64,000 nt of DNA, taken from contig SMMW01000033.1 in the NCBI GenBank assembly GCA_004794655.1, positions 2,359,501-2,423,500 on the forward strand, written 5' to 3'. Source of the stretch: Marisa cornuarietis (lineage: Eukaryota; Mollusca; Gastropoda; Architaenioglossa; Ampullariidae). Shown piece after piece: positions 13,122-26,157 of the stretch. The notes beneath the pieces are model-generated. The model worked only from the letters and a program-made list of their open reading frames with translations, did not search any database and was not told the DNA's origin. Numbering within the stretch: position 1 is the stretch's first letter; each line of letters starts with the position of its first letter. Made by a program: the position numbers and the translations under genes.

Positions 13122-13692
13122 CTTTGAGCATAAAACACATGCTTCTTTAAAAAATACTTTCTCTGATGAAGCTTGTATTAAATTTTTTTTTTTTTTGGGG
13201 GGGGGGGCTTTCGTTTTTGTCCTTATAGGAATAACAAGATATTCCAGTCTCTGTATAACATTTTCCCTGTCAAATTAAAGGTTTGTTCAATACTGAGATC
13301 AAACTGACTTCAGATGTCTAAACATTTCATTTCTTGCTACTCGCCATGGGCTCACCAATATGAACTTGACAGCAACTTAAGAAAATGTAATATTGATTGT
13401 GTAGGCAGCAGCTAGAGGAAATGTGATCTTGTATACGTAGAAGTTTTCACATTAATTGTGACTGCCGTCGATCGTTACATCACCACCCTCCCACTCTCCC
13501 CCCTCCGATGAAGGAGAGTAGAAAGCACGAAGATAGAAGTAAAGTTGAAATTAGAAAGAATGAAAGGAAAAGTAGTAAGCAAAAAAATAAAAAAATAAAA
13601 GAAAGTAAGTATTATAAAAGAGTAGGTTGATAAGAAAGTAAATAAGAGTTGATTTTATCTTTTCTCTCTCTTTCTCTCCGTGCCCTACGCAG

Positions 13693-13925
13693 ACGCGGCA
13701 GCAACTTTCTGTAGCATCTCTGTGAGGCTAGATTACACAGATGAATGTGTTTTCCAGCCTTTATCATCACCACAAGCCACCATGTCTCCGCTGATCCGAT
13801 TTCTTTTACAAGCAGACTACACAGTCTTGAACAGAGCGACTTCGACTATTTCCTCGCCACTTCAGAAGGGTTCTAGTGACATCAGCCTGACGTCAACCAG
13901 CCGTTACCTACGAGACAAATATTGA
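13693..13925 (+). CDS. Possible terminal exon, unknown product
   Basis: A strong acceptor context (a long CT tract at 13659-13680, then CTACGCAG) is followed by a frame open for about 76 codons to TGA at 13923-13925. The frame contains an ATG with full Kozak context (GCCACCATGT, around 13776) and reads MSPLIRFLLQADYTVLNR onward. A perfect CRE (13888-13895) lies inside. No AATAAA is evident nearby, no family is recognised, and no upstream exon was found. It may be a real last exon, a decayed copy, or chance. Confidence 0.2.
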
Positions 13926-16900
13926 TGATCCGACATGGCAAGCATCGGCAAAAACAATACTTTAAAACCCTAACAATTTATTTAAAGAATACAGAGCTTC
14001 TCACATGATCCCTATCAATAACGTTCTTTAAATGTTTATTTAGGGTAAGAGTGTCAAGTTGTTTGCCTGCTTGCTTAAAAATTATTCAGTTATGCAGTGA
14101 CCCTGAGCTTGAAAAAGAGAGGATTGAGAGGGTGTGGTTAGAAATTCCGAGGAAGTAAATCAAGTGGTTGAAACTACAATCACTGTGATGAGGCCACAAG
14201 GTTAGGGCAGAAGACGAAGACCACACGAATGGTCTTCACGGGCTCGCTGTTCCGGTTTTGTGTGGAGCTGGAGGCCACTAAACCCACCTCAGCCTCTACG
14301 CCCATCCTCGCTAGTCCACACATGCAACAACATCAGCAATTTTTATTTTAGATATTGCATTAACCTTCAACTGTGCAGTCGTTGATGCAGTTTTAAAAAC
14401 AGGGATGTCAATTGCTCAAAAAGAATTATTATTATTGGTGGTCATCGTCGTAGTTGTGTTGTCAACTCATATTCATAAAAAAATTTTGATTTTATACAAG
14501 TCCAAGTATCAGTATGGCGTGTGGTTTGTATCTATCTGAGACACAAAAGTGTGAGTAAGAAGCCGGAGAATATCCGTCATAAAAGAATGAAGAAAACTCC
14601 GGTAGTGAAAGTTTATAATCTGCCCACATTTCCATGTCTCTGAACAGCTTATGAATACGATGTGTGAACCTCTGAACAGACTGCAGTGAACTTAAAGGAA
14701 GCTATACTCAGCCAGGAAGCGCTGGGAAAACAAGAGATGCACAGGTAAGCAGGCAGCTACGTGATCTTCCTCAATCGGATGTGATGACCGGACGTAGACC
14801 ATTTCGACATCATCAGCGCACCACCATGGCTCCAGAAACGACTTCGGCCACCCATCGTGCACGCATCTTTTTATAACATTGAATGATGTGAGCCTTTTGT
14901 ACATCAATTACAGCTAAAAGCAAGCGTTGAGGGGTCGGGTGCAAAACACGCCGCTAGCTGAATGGCAAACACCTGGCAGCCAGCTAAAATATAAGCTGTG
15001 TAGTTGATTGCTAGCACTTATCTATCTAGTCAGCGCTTTGGCAGAGTACCATGCACACGACCCCAAGGTATCCAGTAACATTGTGCGTCATGAAAATTGA
15101 AACCTTCATCGCGATTGTCTACTCCTGTTTTACTTAAACATTTCAGGAGGGAAATGGATGGCAGGTCTCAGCATAACTGCACTTTGTTTCTTCTCATCTC
15201 GATTCCGAGTACAGCTAGACTCCCACTCGTGACTCCTCGATCAAACGTGAACGTGACAGCTGTCAGAATATTGGCAATAATTCTAATGCCTGCGTCGCAT
15301 CAGAGTTATGTTGATTCTTTTTTCTTCCAGGCTCGAGAGACATTCAGCCCTAAGTGACTTTATTAGGAAACGCAATACATCTTAAACCAAATTCAAGCGT
15401 TACCTGTGCATATAACTTACTTGGATGGGCACTAGTACGCGCGCACAAACACATACACGCACGCACGTAAAGACCCTCTTTATTCACCACCCACTCATCT
15501 CTCTCTCTTCCCCCACCCTTCACACTACCCAACAGAGTACCTGCTTACAGACAAGACTTCGGAAAGGGAAAAAAACAGCAAAACAAAAAAGCCATGGAAA
15601 TGTCATGCAAGTCATGAGGGTTTTTCAAATGTCACAAAAGTCAATCCAGAACTTCGCGTAGTTTGTGTTGGCCTGCAACAGGCTTCTTGTTTTCGTCAAG
15701 TCTGCTGTATTTTTGCTGTATTTGTTTCCCTCTTAGCTTGAGCGAACGTTTGACCGACTTTTGTGTGAAGCCCACCTGAAACTAAAGTTTAGACTTGTTT
15801 ACCAGTACCTTAGCCACAGTATTACTGTGGACCTTTGGACCACTTCAGAGGTGTGAGACTTCGGCACTTTGCTCGGTTAATAATGACTTCAGCGAAGTGT
15901 TACGCATGCATGAGGCATGAGGCATTGGCTTTCGTTAAGCTGTTAGGGTATGAGGTGGGAGCTGAAATTCCTGCTGGACATTTACAGACGTGAATTGAAT
16001 TGTAGTACACATTATTTGTTTTTCTCCTACCAGAAGGCTGACGAATAGCCACGTGTCGGGATTACATTCAGACCATCACCCACCACTGCCACCAACACCT
16101 TAATCTAACCTTCAGATGTATGTCAGCAGGGGAAGTAAATCTTACAAACCTTTCTCACATCCTAAGCTTATCCGCTCCTTAAATTTATTTCTTCTGCTAA
16201 ACATTAAGGCGATCTAGTGGGACTGTCTTAGTGCCCAGAGCCAAGGATGGAGCTGCTTAGTAGTTTTTCACTCTTACTATATGATATCTCAAGTCGGATG
16301 ATTTCAAATAGATTACCTAATTATGTGATAAAGACAAACTGTTTGTTAGATGCCGGACTGCATCAAACTTAACCGCAATTTTAGAAGGTGGAGAAGGTAG
16401 AAAATTAATAAAACAGGGAAGGAACGTCTGACAAGACCTTCTCCCTCCTTCAGGTGGACGTTCTTTGCAGGCAGGTGTTTGGTCCATTTTAGCACCGCCG
16501 ACACGGGCCGACAGCCAGCCTTGCGGAAGCCGGGATGGTGATGGACCTGCCGACTTCCATATGCGAAGAGGCACACTTGGCAAGACGGACCGAACACCAA
16601 ACCAAAACAAAACACAAATGGCCTAGACACAGCAATCTTAATAAAGTTTTGTGAGCCTTCCGTCAGAACTCCAAGTCAGGACAAAAACCGGGAGGGAACG
16701 TGTTTCCTGGAAGGGAACGAGAGGAGGAGGCTGTGACTTAAGATGCTGCGACCTCATGGTGCTCAAGCTTGGATCTGACATGCATTCAAACTGTTACAGA
16801 TGCGCTAGCGCGGCTCGCCTACAGTCACGTGGCTATTAATAGCATGTCAGACGTAGATTACTCGACGTAGACGTTTGGTAATTAGGTATGGTGATTAACA

Positions 16901-17500
16901 ACGGTAATTAGGTACGTTAAAAAGGCACACAAATTGAAATAGGTTTTTATTTCTCATGTAGAACTGCATTGATTTTATATCACGCGCTTATAATGATGTG
17001 CAGCTATTGATCTCTGTCTGGCATTCTAACTCTGGTTCTACTAAGATTACAGACATTCGCTGTTCTTTCTTTCCTTCTTTCTTTCTTTCCTGTCTTCTTT
17101 CGGGTTTTTTTCATTTCTCTCCTTAATTTCTCTTTTATTAAAAATTTATTTGATTTGTTTTTTATTCTTTCAAATTGCTTTTCCTTATAAATTGTTTTAA
17201 TTTTCTTGTATGCTAATGAAATTTTCTGGGAGAACAAAATTGGAAGTCATCTGTAACTCCAGTGTATTATGTTCCAGCCACTGTTCATATGAAAGACGGT
17301 TAGAGAGATAGACAGCTGGGCGGCTAAAATGTATAAAGCAGGCTGGACAATGTCTTACGATTTTTATGTACTTGTGTGTGCACGCGCATGTGTTCACAAG
17401 GTTCACGTGCAGGAAGTTTCACACAAGCAGTGGAAGGGGAAACCTAAGCCGCAGTTTCCAAATTTGCCACCGGTGTTCCGAGCATCACAAGTCAGGCCCG
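13926..17500. other. Intergenic, no gene recognised
   Basis: Single-copy-looking DNA. A perfect hairpin with an 8-bp stem and 6-base loop lies at 14216-14237. Two long antisense open frames overlap at 16317-16630 with mixed composition, and neither carries a recognisable motif. A T-rich tract at 17060-17215 produces spurious Lys/Arg-rich reverse frames. Confidence 0.45.
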
Positions 17501-17503
17501 TTC

Positions 17504-18206
17504 TTTATTTATGAAAACGATGTTGCCTAAAATAACAGCCCTCCCCCCCCCACCCGCCCACTCTGGTCTCCGGTACCTCTTCGATCGCATAATATTAAGC
17601 CCAGACTTTCTAAGGTTGGCGCTAATCTTTGACTGAATTCTCGTCTCGTCTCGTCTCTGAGACGGAAGAAAAAACAAGACTGGCATCTCCTCCGCGATTT
17701 TCTCAATCCTGCAATATGGATCTCTTCGTTCAAAGAACGCTAGAAGCGGTGTTGCAGCTCCAATTAAACGCCAGCCTAAACAAAGCCCCCGGGCTTGAAG
17801 AAGGGCGCACCGGTCGTTGAGAGACAGCGGCTCAGTCCTCCTCTCTGCTTTCCAGACATAACACGCTTTCTTCGTGGTCGTTGTCGACTCATTGCGAGGA
17901 GAAATACTCCATTTTTACTGTGCAATCAGTGTGAAATCGTGAAAATTCAGCAATAAAACATTTTCGACTACACGGGAAAAGAAAAGCTGAAGAAAGTCGT
18001 ACTCTTCTCTGGCTTGTATCTTCACCCAATCAAGCGTATCAGGAAGTGTCTAAAAGTCCCCAGCTGTCCGTGTGATGGGCTCCTGCAAACAGCTAGACGA
18101 TATTGTAAACCAAGTTACACTGATTTGGTCCTTCTTTAGCAAAGGATACAGAACTGTAGGGAGAGCGTAAATGTTGAAGGTGAAGGGGCGTCTCGTGGGG
18201 TGAGTC
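17504..18206 (-). other. Candidate 3' UTR and poly(A) signal of gene A
   Basis: Sequence downstream of the gene A stop at 18207-18209. Reading the minus strand, the nearest clear AATAAA is at 17509-17504, giving a UTR of about 700 bases. Assignment depends on the terminal exon call. Confidence 0.3.
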
Positions 18207-18310
18207 TTACATGTCCGCAGGCTTGAGCAGGAACATTTCCTGGAAGGAGTCAGCATTAAGTCTGTACGGGTAACAGAGATAATCGTAAATACTTCGCATG
18301 AAAGGGTGAA
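18207..18310 (-). CDS. Gene A, terminal coding exon
   Basis: On the minus strand a good acceptor (TTTTGTGTTTCTTTCCAG, ending at 18311) opens an exon of 104 bases. Two bases complete a split codon, then 33 codons run to TAA (18209-18207). The peptide begins HPFMRSIYDYLCYPYRLNAD and ends FLLKPADM. Aromatic, acidic and aliphatic residues are balanced as in a folded protein, unlike the low-complexity frames nearby. The entry phase (1) fits the exon at 20012-20103, which leaves one base. I do not recognise the family. A (TG)n repeat starts just upstream in the intron. Confidence 0.55.
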
Positions 18311-18341
18311 CTGGAAAGAAACACAAAACCAAGCAGTAGAA

Positions 18342-18413
<72 letters not shown>
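18342..18413. repeat. (TG)n microsatellite
   Basis: About 36 TG units inside the proposed last intron of gene A. A (CA)n run at 18516-18543 and TA-rich tracts to 18580 follow. Confidence 0.95.
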
Positions 18414-18415
<2 letters not shown>

Positions 18416-18512
18416 AGAAAAGGCGGCTGAGTGAATATCTGTCTGTGTAGGTGGGTGTGTCTTTATGTCGAAATCAACATGAAGAAAAGAAACAAGCGTT
18501 GTATATCAAATT

Positions 18513-18549
<37 letters not shown>

Positions 18550-20011
18550 TATATATTTTTTATCATATATATATATATATAGGCTTTGTAAACAGGAACA
18601 TTTTCATTTTCGTGGTAGTTAAATGCTTGAGATTGTTCTTAGTTGTGAATACACTTTGCAGCTCTACGCATGTTTATCTTGAAAACACAAAAAGTTAGCT
18701 AACTTTAATAAATAACTTGTATACATTACTGGCTTCCTAACCTATATATTGCTCTATTACTGGTAATTTTTATTTGCACCAAGACCATCAAATAATTATA
18801 ATCTAGCCAATATAGCATTGACTAAATTGACTGCAACTGAACAATTGAGTTCTATCATAAGAATTATGTAGGGTAGGTACATTCTCTTAGAATATAACTC
18901 ACAGTCTTTTCGCTGCAAGAATTTATTTTTTGTCTTGAGAGCATGAGTTATTCCCTAAACGTTACTTTCCTTGTCTTCATGCATTAATAAGCAGCGTACC
19001 ACAGACTCTTTCCACTACTAACTTAAATTGTTGTCCCAGTCTAATCCGGCATGCCAAGCCTAAAACATCTACTGGCATTTTTCCACTACCATCTTGTCAA
19101 TTCTGCTTTTCGCTGGCTAAAAACAACAACTCATAATTCACTTAATTGCTCTTAAGAGCTGCGTTTTGTTGGCTTTCGTGTTGTGGAATTTCCAATAAAT
19201 TTACTAATCTGCGAGGCGTGGTGTTACCTCTTTTTTTCTTGTGGGTGAACTTATGTTTTATGGGGCGTTCGAGGAATGTTGTTGTGCATTGTTTACAGCT
19301 ATTCGCACGTTTCAAGGGCCTGGTATGGCCAAAGAAAGTCTGAAGTTTTTCCAAAGTGTCAGTTAATAAATCGAACGAGACACTAAGTCAAACACCCAGA
19401 CAAAAATGATCAGTCTTCGTTCTAAGGACTTGGCCCCTCTACTCACCAGAGCCTTTCCTCATTTCCCTTGTTTCTGCACCCTGTTGCTCCTTCCCCCCCC
19501 CCACATCCCAACACCAAGCTGTTTAACTCCTTGGAGTCGGGAGCTGGCCAGACCTGGAGACATGGGAGCCTCAACTAAAAGGTCAGATCCTAGTTGAGCT
19601 TCTTGTCTTCTGCCTCGCTGACGTCAAGACACAGGATCCATACCAGCACCGCCGAGAGGACATTTTTTATAAAAGTTAATTTCATTGCACGTTGCAGAAT
19701 CTTCGCCACTCTTTACAAAACAAGAAATAAATAAAAACCTGCGATTCATTGGAACTCTGTCGGTAGCTGCGACCGCAATACAGGCCGGCGTTGGAAGCTT
19801 GTAATGTCACGTTTCTAGATTATGATCTCCAAACAGCAAAAGCAGACGTGCCAGCCTCCCCAGTGCAGTGGCTGGAAGAGTCAATATTGGTGGGCTGGCA
19901 CTGGGCGTATTTGACTCAATAACAGAGTTCTTTTGTCGGGACACGTTGCAAGCTGCGGTGAGGACGCCGTGCCAATCAATGGCGCCCTCCGAGTGGAGAA
20001 TTATCATTTAC

Positions 20012-20103
20012 CTAATCGGGTTTCAATGCACTTAATTACTCCCGCTTTTATTTCTTCTCTGCTTTCTTCGCGTGCATTCTTGATTGTTTTCTTTTCTGGT
20101 TTT
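20012..20103 (-). CDS. Gene A, candidate internal exon
   Basis: Minus-strand exon of 92 bases: one base, 30 codons, one base. It ends at a good donor (TTAG then GTAAATG, exon end 20012). The peptide finishes EEIKAGVIKCIETRL, and the split codon G plus TT would give Val before HPFM of the last exon, a smooth join. The acceptor (CTTGTAG, 20105-20104) lacks a clear pyrimidine tract. The strand is purine-rich, which by itself favours Lys/Glu/Arg-rich frames, so the 5' boundary and the call are less certain than for 18207-18310. Confidence 0.4.
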
Positions 20104-22326
20104 CTACAAGTTTAGTACTTATTTGTTTTTTTATATTAACCAGCCTTTAGCTTTTATAGTTTTTTCCCCAACCTTCTTTCATTCCTGGAAAGTTACAAAT
20201 TTACGAATCTTACAGACAGATCGTATATAAGGATTCTTTTGCTTTGTTCCTCTTTCTTTTGTCCCTTTTTCACATCTTGCATGACAACTCAAGTGTTTAC
20301 GTCACTGGTTGCCAGTAACCGGGGCTCACGCTACGTCACTCTCAATCTCCTTCGAGCGTTCAGTACTTCACTCAGCTCGTTCAGACATAGGGTTCAGCTT
20401 GGCTGTGGACCAAGAGCTGCGTTATGTCACTGCGATACCCTGGGTTTCACGGTTAGTGTCACAAGGTGTTGCCAAGCTGATGCCCGTTTAGAGCTGGTGG
20501 GAGGGGTTGGGACGTTATCAGTGTGTGACATAATCAGTTTTTTTTAATTTAAATTTGTGACGAGTCTATCAAAACTTTGCGGTAGATCACCGATCCAATG
20601 ATCATCATCGTTAATTCATTGCCGATGGTAAGTCTTGTTCTCACGTACCAGCTGAGGGCACACTAATTACATTTGTTGTGGCCTTCCAGCAGAAGAGGGC
20701 GCTCTGAGTATACTTCAGGGTCATTCTCTTTTCAAGAAAGCAGCTGGAGAAGATCTGACGTTCTGTTGTTACCGCTGCTAAAGCTTAAAAGACCACAGCA
20801 ACATCATAAAATATGACATAAGGTGGCATTTCATTACAACCTACTGTCACGTGTTACATGAAAGACTCAAGCCATACAGGACAGGAAACAGGAAACAGAC
20901 GTTTCTTTACGTTGGCCTGTCGCACTAACACAGCTGTGCTGACATCCACACTTTCCTGCGGAGTATTGGCTGGAAATAATACGGAGGCTGTCCACAAAGT
21001 TGCAAATGAACAAACTTGCCAATCTTCCGCAGGCGGAAGCTGAGACGAGCTAATGGTGTAAAGCTTGTGTTCCGGGCTCCCTGGAGAGGAGGATTCAGGA
21101 GAACCCCAGTGCGCATGTGAGGAAGTGACATTAGTCGACTCGATCTCATTCTTCCGACGGTAGTGTGAGTCTAGACTGGCATCGATCGGGCAAGAAATCA
21201 ATCGAAAAGTATAGTAGTAGGAGAGGGGGTGGGGTCGCAAGTGGGGTGAGAGGAACCTCACTGCCCTGACCACCAGCCAGACCATGCTGTCTACTCAGAG
21301 AAAAGCGAATTAAGCTCAAGTGAGCCATTGCTACTGTCGGCACGTTTCTAATCAGCCCCTGTGTAGCCATCCTTCTGGAACCTGATTGTGTGGGTCAGAA
21401 ACTTCGGCCAGCTCAACACGCTGACACACGTGCACGCACATTTGCAAGCACACGGATTACGGACACACACGACCGAAAGATAATATAGCCTACGCAAGAA
21501 ATGGCCCCCAATGGACATAAAAAAGATGTTCGGTGGAGTGGGCGGATGAATAGGAAGAGATAACTGCAGTAAAAAAGGCAGCGAAAAGCCGGCGCTGCTC
21601 AGAAATTCAAAGGAATTAAAGAAAACTTTCAGACGTTCTTTCAGTACGATGGTCCATTATCGCTCAGACCTGTTAACAGACCAGTATCCAGATTTATCTG
21701 TTCGCTGAATCAATAGTCCTGCCGAAAACATCCTCTGAATGTTCAATTCCGGTGTCAAATTTAAAGCGTGTGACAGGACGTAGAAAACTACCTTTACGAA
21801 GAACATGTTGCAAAACCTTCAATCAGTAGAAAATTGTTTACTAATGTAGGAAAATGTATGTGTACTAGTCAGTACAGGTGAATGTTGCTGATGAGTTAAA
21901 ATAAATGGACACAATAATTATCCTCCTAAAAACAGTCAACTGAACGTCTTTAGAGCCTGTAAACCGTTTACTACGGATTGAATTTTTCTTAACAAACTCT
22001 ATCCTCTATGCAAGTACATACTCTCGTCATAAACAGTCAAAATATGACCATTCCGAAACTGTCTTCCAGTTTATTCGCATTCCTCTAGGATCCTGTAGAT
22101 GGCGTTTTTGCGCGCTGACTTGACCGATGCAAAAAAACTTGACGCTAGGTACGTTTTTAAAACATCATTTTCCAGCTGGAGAGGAAGGAGCGAAATCCAA
22201 AAGCAGGATACCTACATCTCAATGGGATTGTAAAAAAAGGATATTTTCCTAACTCGTCCTCTCCATACATCAAGATGCCTCTAGAGACCCAGTGACGTAA
22301 ACATCGCAAAAACAGTGTTTGCTCAC
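20104..22326. other. Gene A intron candidate
   Basis: No repeat family recognised. The minus strand is open for 143 codons at 20854-21285; this is discussed in the findings. Confidence 0.35.
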
Positions 22327-22349
22327 CTAATATTAGGATGGGAGGATTT
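22327..22349 (-). CDS. Gene A, candidate 23-base microexon
   Basis: Minus-strand segment between a strong acceptor (GTGTGTTATTTTTGCAG) and a strong donor (ATTAG then GTGAGC). It encodes KSSHPNI plus two bases. Entry phase 0 fits the exon ending at 27155, and exit phase 2 fits the exon starting at 20103 (AG plus A, Arg). Both flanking signals are good and both phases fit, but a 23-base match can arise by chance. Confidence 0.3.
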
Positions 22350-24468
22350 CTGCAAAAATAACACACCGAGCCGTATTTTACATGCACCCTGAATAGGCCG
22401 TAGTTTGTAAACGTTTTGGGGGGAACATTCGATAAAAATACGAAATAAACAGCAAATACAATTAAGCATGCTCTTGCGTTTTAATGAAAAATGCAGCAAC
22501 TTCTCTCGCAAACAGACGACAATTGTCCAAAACACGAGAAACACGAAGTTATTATCCTTCAAACCTCTTCAAGCAGGTCCATATTTCTACAGTATCTATT
22601 CTTCGTTTTGCATTTTCGGTTGAATATTCCTATATTTGTTAATAGACTGTTTATCCAAAGCTATTGGACCGGAAGTTTCAACAAATTACCAACTTTCTTA
22701 ATCCAAGTGAGCCATTATAACCTGAAAAGTGTTCTCAGTTCAACAATACTCTTTCGAGATAGTAAATAGCCAATCACCGTGTGTTAAATTTTCCTTCACA
22801 AAATGATGTAACAGCAAAGGAATACTGGTCTCTTAATCCAGACATTTTACAGCAGTAAAACCTTTTTTTTAACAAAGTGGAGGCCGTGACTCTAGACCGA
22901 AGGTAAGTTTTGCTCGGAACTATGGATATTGAAGCAAAACACAGTAGGTTGACAAATTGCGGTTTAATAAAGTCTGACTCAAGGGAGAAGCTCCCCTGGG
23001 CTGTGGACACGGCTTTAGCACATTAGCAAAGTACCTGCAGTCCGTAGCATTAGTTGCAGATGCTGCCTACTGGAGAAACTCCGTCTGTAGCAGAAACAAG
23101 GTGCTGAAAGGAATAGTGTAATTTTTGTTTGACACCAGAGGAACAACATCATACACTCAATGGGTAGACAACTGGCGACACGTTTAAATTGTTTTCTTTT
23201 TAACGAATCAAAAATAAATAAATAAAAATCATCAACATAAAAACTATGTATATATTCTCGCCATAAATAATAATTTCGCCCACTTAAGGCAGCTTAGAAT
23301 ATCTTCTTTAGTTGTCTTTATTCGTCAGGTGTAACGCGGATAACTTGTATATTGTACGTTATAGCAAGATATAGTTTAAGATTCCTATTATACTTCCTAA
23401 ATCAGTTCTATTATCCATAGTGAATAAATAAAAGCAAACACGTCAGTCTGTCTGTCTCGTCTGTACCACTCAGACGGTCCAAATGAACGTTGGCTTTTAA
23501 ACTAACTTCGATTGACGGCACACAAACGATCATCTCACCTCCAGTCACTGGACTGACTGCCCGGGGTGTCTGCAGGCTGGCACCACAGTTTATAATGACT
23601 GTCTGTCGTCTCGTCCTTTATTTCCTTGCGAAGTCCTCGTCCCCCCCCTCCCCAGTTCGTCATGCTGTCTGACATAGATACCTGGACCTCTGTGCCGGCA
23701 ACAATGACAATGGCATTGACAAATTTCTTTATTTCAGTAGGCTCGTGCCCATAACCGATGTTGGGGAAATGGTTGTAGGGGGAATCAAAAATGAAAGTAC
23801 AAAATACATAAATACAATATCCTTACCTCATTAAAAATACAACATCCATTAATGTGCTATTTAATATCAGTAATTTACAAATTATTTGCTCTCTCTAATC
23901 TGAAGTGTATTATACAGATAATAGGCAACATTTTGGATTAAATTTAAACAGTTGCTTGCAAATAAAATAGATAAACGAAACTGAGAAGGATTCTTATAGA
24001 ACTTTTCAGGAATGTGCCGGCGATAATATGAAACGGTTTCAACTGAAGCTGTTTGTTTGTCACCGTCACACCGTTCTTCACCATTTTACTCTGTATCCTA
24101 CGATGTTTTAGATTACTGCAATTTGTCTTCTGGTCTTCCATTCTACACAATGGGGGACTGATGTTTGCAGGTCTTTACTAGAATGCCTAGAGGACAAGTA
24201 AGGAACAAATTGAGAAAAAAGTAAACATTTAACAGTATACGTAACAAACAAGGTTAACTACGTTTATTCATTTTCAGTAAATCACTCAATCTTCCTACTT
24301 TATGTAGTTCTGCTAATTTTTAATAAGGTTGCATGTTTGCCTAGTGATCAGCCGCGTATTTGACACAGAAATCAGTTTCAACACAGTGTTTAACACAGAA
24401 ATCAATTACACATTAAGTCTTTGATTACCTCTTTAACACTGCATGTAAGTGCGAATATTTTATACGTG

Positions 24469-24525
24469 CATGTATGTATGTATGTATGTATGTATGTATG
24501 TATGTATGTATGTATGTATGTATGT
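24469..24525. repeat. (TGTA)n microsatellite
   Basis: About 14 perfect tetranucleotide units. Confidence 0.95.
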
Positions 24526-25234
24526 GTTTAATTTGTGTGTTTGTGCTGGTTTGGTGTATGACAGTTAAAATACTTTTTACCTGTATGAAACACTGTTTTC
24601 CATCTTGTAACAGTTATAATATGCACGCATATGATGTGATTCTGTCAGTAATTATTCAGTTTAAAATAGAAAACAAGGGTACTTGTTTATTTAGCTTCAG
24701 GCAGACAACAAAAAAACGTAGATACACAACATTTTTCTGTGTGGACATGAAGAACCCTCACAACAGATCTGTCTCCAGCTCCTGAAAGCTCTGAAGAACT
24801 ACCCGTATAATACGGTCTTGGCAGTGCTGTGCGTCAATAATTGAGTACTGTAATCAAAGTCCAGGTGTTGCCAGAGGGGCAGCCACGGTGGTGTTCTCTA
24901 GTGGCTCACAGACCCGGCAGGCGAAGGCCGAACCTTAATTTGTCATAAGGCTGCAGATGATCTCAATGCCCAGCAGGCACTAATGCAATATAGATGTGTC
25001 CCAGCTGACGTTGGGGCTAACACCTCGTCCCCACGGCGCCGGCGGAACTGTCCTCTCAAAGACTCCATCGATTTGTCTTTTTTTTTGAGTAAGACAATAG
25101 GTGTATTTTCTTGTATCTTCGGCAGCTGAAGGTTGGGCAGTTTTGTTGAGAGACAAGGAACACAACTTTTTAAAGGTGTAAAGCGTACTCCATTTTTCTT
25201 ATCCTCTTTTCTCTCTCTCCCCCCTTTCCTTCAG

Positions 25235-25283
<49 letters not shown>

Positions 25284-25589
25284 ATCTTAATGCAAGGAAG
25301 ATCTTTGTTTGTCCAATGAGGCGTGACTCCCACACGCTGTAGTTGCTCTTCCTCCCCCACCTGTTTAGCTGGGAGGTCCCAGAGCCTGTGGCTCACCCAG
25401 GCAGATGGTAATATGTGCTTCTGACTGAAAAATGAAGTGTTTTTACAGTCACATAAAAAGAAACAAACTTATCGTCAATCGTCAAAAAAATGACAAATAA
25501 ACTAAGCCTATTTCTTTGCGGATTGCCGAGTAAAATCATTTTTGGAACCATTAAGTCTGCGTTTATATGAGTAACTTAGTGAATGCATG

Positions 25590-25748
25590 TGTGTGTATTG
25601 CGTGTATACGTGCGACTGTGTGTGAGAGAGAAAGAGAGAGAGACTGTGTGTGAGAGATAGACCGATAGTGTGTGTGTGAGAGAGAGAGAGACAGAGAGAG
25701 AGTGAGAAACAGACTGAGTGTGGGGTATGTGTGTGTGAGAGAGAGACC

Positions 25749-25813
<65 letters not shown>
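25590..25813. repeat. Compound TG/AG tract
   Basis: Alternating blocks of TG, GAGA and GTGTGAGAGA, ending in about 30 uninterrupted TG units (25752-25813). Confidence 0.9.
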
Positions 25814-25816
<3 letters not shown>

Positions 25817-26088
25817 GCGAGTAAATGGTTATTTTGTATGTGAGCGATATCAGTCCAAAAGCTAAGGTTTAGGCGGGTGAAATCATGAATATCTGTGTAA
25901 AGACTTAATGGCGCCTATTTTTTCGATCCATCTTTAAAGCTGTCAGATGTACGGCCCAAGTGCAGCTGTATCTCTTCTCCATTTATTTTCTCTTGACAGT
26001 ATCTGTTTTGATTCAAGCTCAACATTAACAATCAATAAACGATGACTGACGTTATCAAAATTGAGAGCGTTGGAAAATTGCCACTCTC

Positions 26089-26090
26089 CT

Positions 26091-26153
<63 letters not shown>
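26089..26153. repeat. (CT)n-(CA)n microsatellite
   Basis: A short CT run passes directly into about 24 CA units. Confidence 0.95.

Positions 26154-26157
<4 letters not shown>

Noticed and set aside
19142..19354. Reverse-strand frame with a C2H2-finger-like CKQCTTTF...HKFTH
   Set aside because: The distance from the second Cys to the first His is two residues short of the zinc-finger norm, there is no neighbouring finger, and the acceptor is poor.
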